This document shows positions 61,679 to 64,000 of a stretch of 64,000 nucleotides of DNA, in pieces (the first letter of the stretch is position 1; the number at the start of each line of letters is the position of its first letter). This stretch comes from an uncultured Planctomycetia bacterium. GTDB lineage: Bacteria > Planctomycetota > Phycisphaerae > Phycisphaerales > SM1A02. Both the position numbers and the translations under genes were made by a program. The notes beneath the pieces are model-generated. The model was given only the letters and a program-made list of their open reading frames with translations. It made no database searches and was not told the origin of the DNA. The stretch lies in assembly GCA_937871505.1 (NCBI GenBank), contig CALMPF010000021.1:1-64000 (forward strand), written 5' to 3'.

Positions 61679-62920
61679 TCAGCCGGTCGCGACGATGGCC
61701 GGCTCCGGGGCGTTCGGACCGATCGAGACCTGCGTCATCGGTTCGAAGCGCCGCGCGGCGGCATGGGCGTTGAGCTCGTCGAGGGTGACGCGATCGACCT
61801 CCGCGGCGATCTCCGCGAGCGTCCGCGGGCGGCCGAGGCGGAACTGGTCGCCCGCGAGCGACGCGGAGCGTGCGGCGGTGCTCTCCCCCTGCATCACGAG
61901 CTGGCTCTTGAGCCCGACGACGGCGCGGCGGTACTCCGCCTGCTCGACGCCTTGGCGAAGCCGCTCGACCTCCGCGAGGATGACGGCGAGCGTGGTCGAG
62001 GCCCGCTCCGGGGTGCTCCCTGCGTAGACGCTGATCATGCCGCGATCGCGGCCGCCCGAATAGGAAGCGCTGACCGAGTAGCAGAGTCCGCGCTTCTCGC
62101 GAACCTCGGTGAAGAGCCGTGACGAGCTCCCGCTGCCGAGCACGCGCACCAGCAGCCGCTCGCGCATCGAGGTCGGCTCCGCCTCGCGCGGCGCGTCCCA
62201 GGCGAGGGCGAGATGGGTCTGTGCGGTCTGCTCCTCGATGTGCGCCGTCCCGCGCTGCGGAGCGGAGGTCGCGATGGCGGGGGCGCCGCCTCCGCGCCAT
62301 TCCGAGAGAAGGCGATTGAGGTGCGACTCCACCGAGTCGGGATCGACATCCCCCGCCACGGCGAGGATCGATCCGGCAGGAACAGCGCGCCGCTTCCAGG
62401 CCGCGCGAAGCTGTTCGGCGCTGGCCGACTCGAGGACGGAACGGACGCCGTAGCCGTGCCGGTTGAGCGGATGGGGCTGATGCCGCTCCTTCAGGCGCAG
62501 CAGCACGAGCAGTTGGGGATCGTCGTCGAGTCCGTCGAGGGCCTGGAGCGCAAGGCTGCGGACGGACTCGAGCGCCGACTCCGGGAGCGCCGGCGCGGTG
62601 ACCATCGCCGCGATGAGCGGAAGGGCCTCGGCGAGCCTCGATCCCAGCATCGTCGCGCCGAGCTGGATGTGGTGCGAGAAGACCATCGCCGAGCGCTGGA
62701 CGCCGAGCCGCGCCAGCGCCTCGCTGTGCTGACGGCTGTCGAGTCCGCCTGCGCCGCGAAGGACGAACTCCGCCAGCAGGGCGGCGTGGCCATCCTCGGC
62801 GTCGTCGAAGGCAGCCGACCCGACCGGGAGCAGCCACGTCAGCGCCGCCGAGCGCACGCCGGGCATCGCCTCGACGAGGAGGGGCATGCCACATTCGAGC
62901 TGACGGGTCGTGATCGGCAT
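61679..62920 (-). CDS. M16-family protein lacking the zinc motif
   Basis: 413-residue M16 homologue without a signal peptide. It keeps the M16 fold (TTRQLECGMPLLVEAMPGVRSAALTW, LAVAGDVDPDSVESHLNRLL, VREKRGLCYSVSASYSGGRDRGMISVYAG). The HxxEH site is absent: the aligned segment reads GHAALLAEF (Ala47, Ala50, Glu51). It resembles mitochondrial-type processing peptidase core subunits. Unlike the pair at 45900-49294 there is no active partner adjacent, so it may act alone as a structural protein or pair with a distant gene. Confidence 0.9.
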   Translation of the reverse strand: MPITTRQLECGMPLLVEAMPGVRSAALTWLLPVGSAAFDDAEDGHAALLAEFVLRGAGGLDSRQHSEALARLGVQRSAMVFSHHIQLGATMLGSRLAEALPLIAAMVTAPALPESALESVRSLALQALDGLDDDPQLLVLLRLKERHQPHPLNRHGYGVRSVLESASAEQLRAAWKRRAVPAGSILAVAGDVDPDSVESHLNRLLSEWRGGGAPAIATSAPQRGTAHIEEQTAQTHLALAWDAPREAEPTSMRERLLVRVLGSGSSSRLFTEVREKRGLCYSVSASYSGGRDRGMISVYAGSTPERASTTLAVILAEVERLRQGVEQAEYRRAVVGLKSQLVMQGESTAARSASLAGDQFRLGRPRTLAEIAAEVDRVTLDELNAHAAARRFEPMTQVSIGPNAPEPAIVATG

Positions 62921-63097
62921 GGGCGGTGAGATCGGGGCGCGGCTGGCGGTGCGGGTGCCTTCGCGCGAAGCGGCCGCGCGGCGGGCGTTCAATCGGGCGA
63001 CGGTATCCGAGACGACGGCGCCGCGTCTCCGCGCGGCCGGAGCGTGCCCGGCGCCTCCTTCCGCGCCGTCGGTCCGAGGCGGTCGATCGACGGTCGA

Positions 63098-63177
63098 GCG
63101 CACTCCAGCGCAGCGCGGATCCTGCTGCGTTCGCCCCAAGCGGCGCTTCACGGCGTCGAAGCTCGCTCCCCTCACGT
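63098..63177 (-). repeat. dispersed intergenic element, copy B
   Basis: On the minus strand it reads GAGCTTCGACGCCGTGAAGC, then GCCGCTTGGGGCGAACGCAG, then TGCGCTGGAGTGCGC. The first part aligns with 3901-3970, the last block with 61029-61043 (identical 15-mer), 36869-36882 and 38-52. It is the fullest copy seen. Confidence 0.65.
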
Positions 63178-63282
63178 TCCGCGCGGTCCGGCCTTCGAGG
63201 CCCGCGGGGGGCCGTCGGCGCCCCGCGAACGTCGACTCTCCTGCTGGAACGCCGACTGAGGTCGACCGCGCGTCGAAGCTCA

Positions 63283-63344
63283 GGGGGCGCGACGGGGCGC
63301 CGCCGGGGGCGCGACGGGGCGCCACACGGCGCCATATGGCGCCG
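63283..63344. repeat. 22-bp tandem duplication plus 18-bp palindrome
   Basis: GGGGGCGCGACGGGGCGCC occurs twice, 22 bp apart (from about 63283 and 63305). The second is followed by the perfect palindrome CGGCGCCATATGGCGCCG at 63327-63344. Confidence 0.75.
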
Positions 63345-63539
63345 GACCGCTCGTGCGCCCCGCGCCTTCGGGGTGCCGCTGGCTCCGGGCGGGGCCGCTC
63401 GGGAAGCGGGGCAATGGTCGATCGCGACGTCGCGGCGGGGGCGCCTCGCCGGCGGCGAGTCGGTGTCGAGCCGGTGTCGAGTCGGCGCCAGCCACCGCGC
63501 GGCGTGCCCATCGCCGGGCGCCGCGGATGCACGGCATCC

Positions 63540-63580
63540 AAAAAGCGGATGGGACCGGCAGGCGCCGGTCCCATCCGCTA
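63540..63580 (-). terminator. strong intrinsic terminator of the histone-like gene
   Basis: A perfect 16-bp stem (AGCGGATGGGACCGGC with its exact complement) and a 4-nt loop lie at 63545-63580. On the minus strand the hairpin is followed directly by a run of five to six T (plus-strand AAAAAA at 63540-63545). It is 120 bp downstream of the histone-like gene stop at 63701, with nothing between. Confidence 0.93.
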
Positions 63581-63700
63581 CGGATGACACAGAGTGGACA
63601 GCGTGGAGAGCCTGTCCGGTTGTTCGAGCCGCCGTCCCCGGCCGACGCCGTCGTCCGGTCGGACGTCGTTCGCCGTCGGGCGGGCGGCTCGGCGGTCGCG

Positions 63701-63877
63701 TCACATCCCGACGACGGCCTTCTTGGTGGCCTTGCGGCGGGTCTTCTTCGCGGCCTTCTTGGTCGCCTTCTTCGCGGTCTTCTTCGAAGCCTTCTTCGCG
63801 GTCTTCTTGGAAGCCTTCTTCGCGGTCTTCTTGGCGGCCTTCTTGGACGCCTTCTTCTTCGCAGCCTTCTTCGCCAT
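63701..63877 (-). CDS. histone H1-like Lys/Ala-repeat DNA-binding protein
   Basis: 58-residue, extremely basic protein made of KKAAKKTAKKASKK-type repeats of about five residues, ending KKTRRKATKKAVVGM. The sequence resembles the C-terminal tail of histone H1 and bacterial H1-like nucleoid proteins. It probably binds DNA and may compact the nucleoid. An AGGAG Shine-Dalgarno precedes the ATG before AKKAAKKKASKK. A strong terminator lies downstream (63540-63580), and a possible promoter upstream (63953-63980), so it is a monocistronic unit. The internal repeats could vary in number between strains. Confidence 0.9.
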   Translation of the reverse strand: MAKKAAKKKASKKAAKKTAKKASKKTAKKASKKTAKKATKKAAKKTRRKATKKAVVGM

Positions 63878-63952
63878 GGCTTGGCTCCTGATGCGCACGC
63901 GGTGTCGGAGTGGAGTCGGCGGCGACCCGCGTGCAGCATCGCCGCCGTCAGA

Positions 63953-63980
63953 GTTGTACCTTTATCGGCGGACCATGCAA
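63953..63980 (-). promoter_or_regulatory. possible sigma-70-like promoter of the histone-like gene
   Basis: On the minus strand TTGCAT (63980-63975) and TACAAC (63958-63953) are 16 bp apart, about 75 bp before the ATG at 63877. The match to TTGACA/TATAAT is partial. The short A+T-rich stretch here is unusual for this window, which gives it some weight. Confidence 0.3.
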
Positions 63981-64000
63981 CCGCCCTTCAGGAAATTCCT

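Larger units (their letters stand above)
62921..63539. other. gene-free region with several repeat elements
   Basis: About 620 bp between the M16 gene and the histone-like gene. It contains dispersed-element copies at 63098-63177 and near 63258-63281, a 22-bp tandem duplication at 63283-63326, and a palindrome at 63327-63344. No gene is credible. Confidence 0.5.

Overview
This is a very GC-rich chromosomal window, probably from a planctomycete of the Phycisphaerae type. The evidence is four secreted proteins that end in dockerin-like GDLNxDGxVDxxDLxxLLxxWG tails, several small membrane proteins ending or beginning in CxxCG zinc ribbons, ECF sigma/anti-sigma pairs, and housekeeping enzymes carrying Ala/Pro/Arg-rich insertions. 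I found no rRNA, tRNA, CRISPR array, insertion sequence, integrase or phage gene. Most of the window is ordinary core genome, with unusually repeat-rich intergenic DNA.

Layout. 0.2-9 kb: zinc-ribbon membrane protein, ribosome GTPase Der, two secreted dockerin-tail proteins, a divergent secreted subtilisin-like protease with the same tail, and a SpoIIE/PP2C-type phosphatase. 9-15 kb: asparaginase, then a pyruvate (or branched-chain 2-oxoacid) dehydrogenase cluster with E1 alpha, E1 beta and E2. 14.8-20 kb (minus strand): two crotonase-family proteins, a zinc-ribbon membrane protein, an AtoE-type short-chain fatty acid transporter and an unknown protein. 20.7-24.3 kb: DEAD-box helicase, Rex redox repressor divergent from metF. 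24.3-27.9 kb: minus-strand ECF sigma, anti-sigma-like and secreted TPR operon. 28-34 kb: metG coupled to an NTP/NDP-antiporter-like protein, YggS with a large insertion, and a DUF3300/DUF2950 pair. 35.8-40.5 kb: zinc-ribbon membrane proteins, tmk and a TolC-family lipoprotein. 41.5-49.3 kb: a GH35-like protein that appears to lack catalytic glutamates, a truncated aldehyde-dehydrogenase-like protein, and an M16 pair (one active-looking, one without the zinc motif). 49.5-52.2 kb: a secreted exonuclease/endonuclease/phosphatase-fold protein with a dockerin-like tail, then an A+T-richer orphan gene. 52.5-57.7 kb: atpC standing alone, CYTH, DNA polymerase III delta', a SPOR-like lipoprotein, a small unknown gene and a lipoprotein. 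57.8-61.6 kb: a second ECF sigma/anti-sigma/PDZ operon. 61.7-63.9 kb: a third M16 homologue and a histone H1-like Lys/Ala protein with a strong intrinsic terminator.

The most unusual signals are (i) catalytic-motif loss in the GH35, M16, crotonase and aldehyde-dehydrogenase homologues; (ii) intergenic tandem repeats, each with its own private 13-26 bp unit; (iii) a dispersed intergenic element family in both orientations; and (iv) the shared C-terminal tail on four otherwise unrelated exported proteins. No defence island or biosynthetic cluster was recognised. Start codons in this GC-rich DNA are often uncertain, and I state the basis for the ones chosen.
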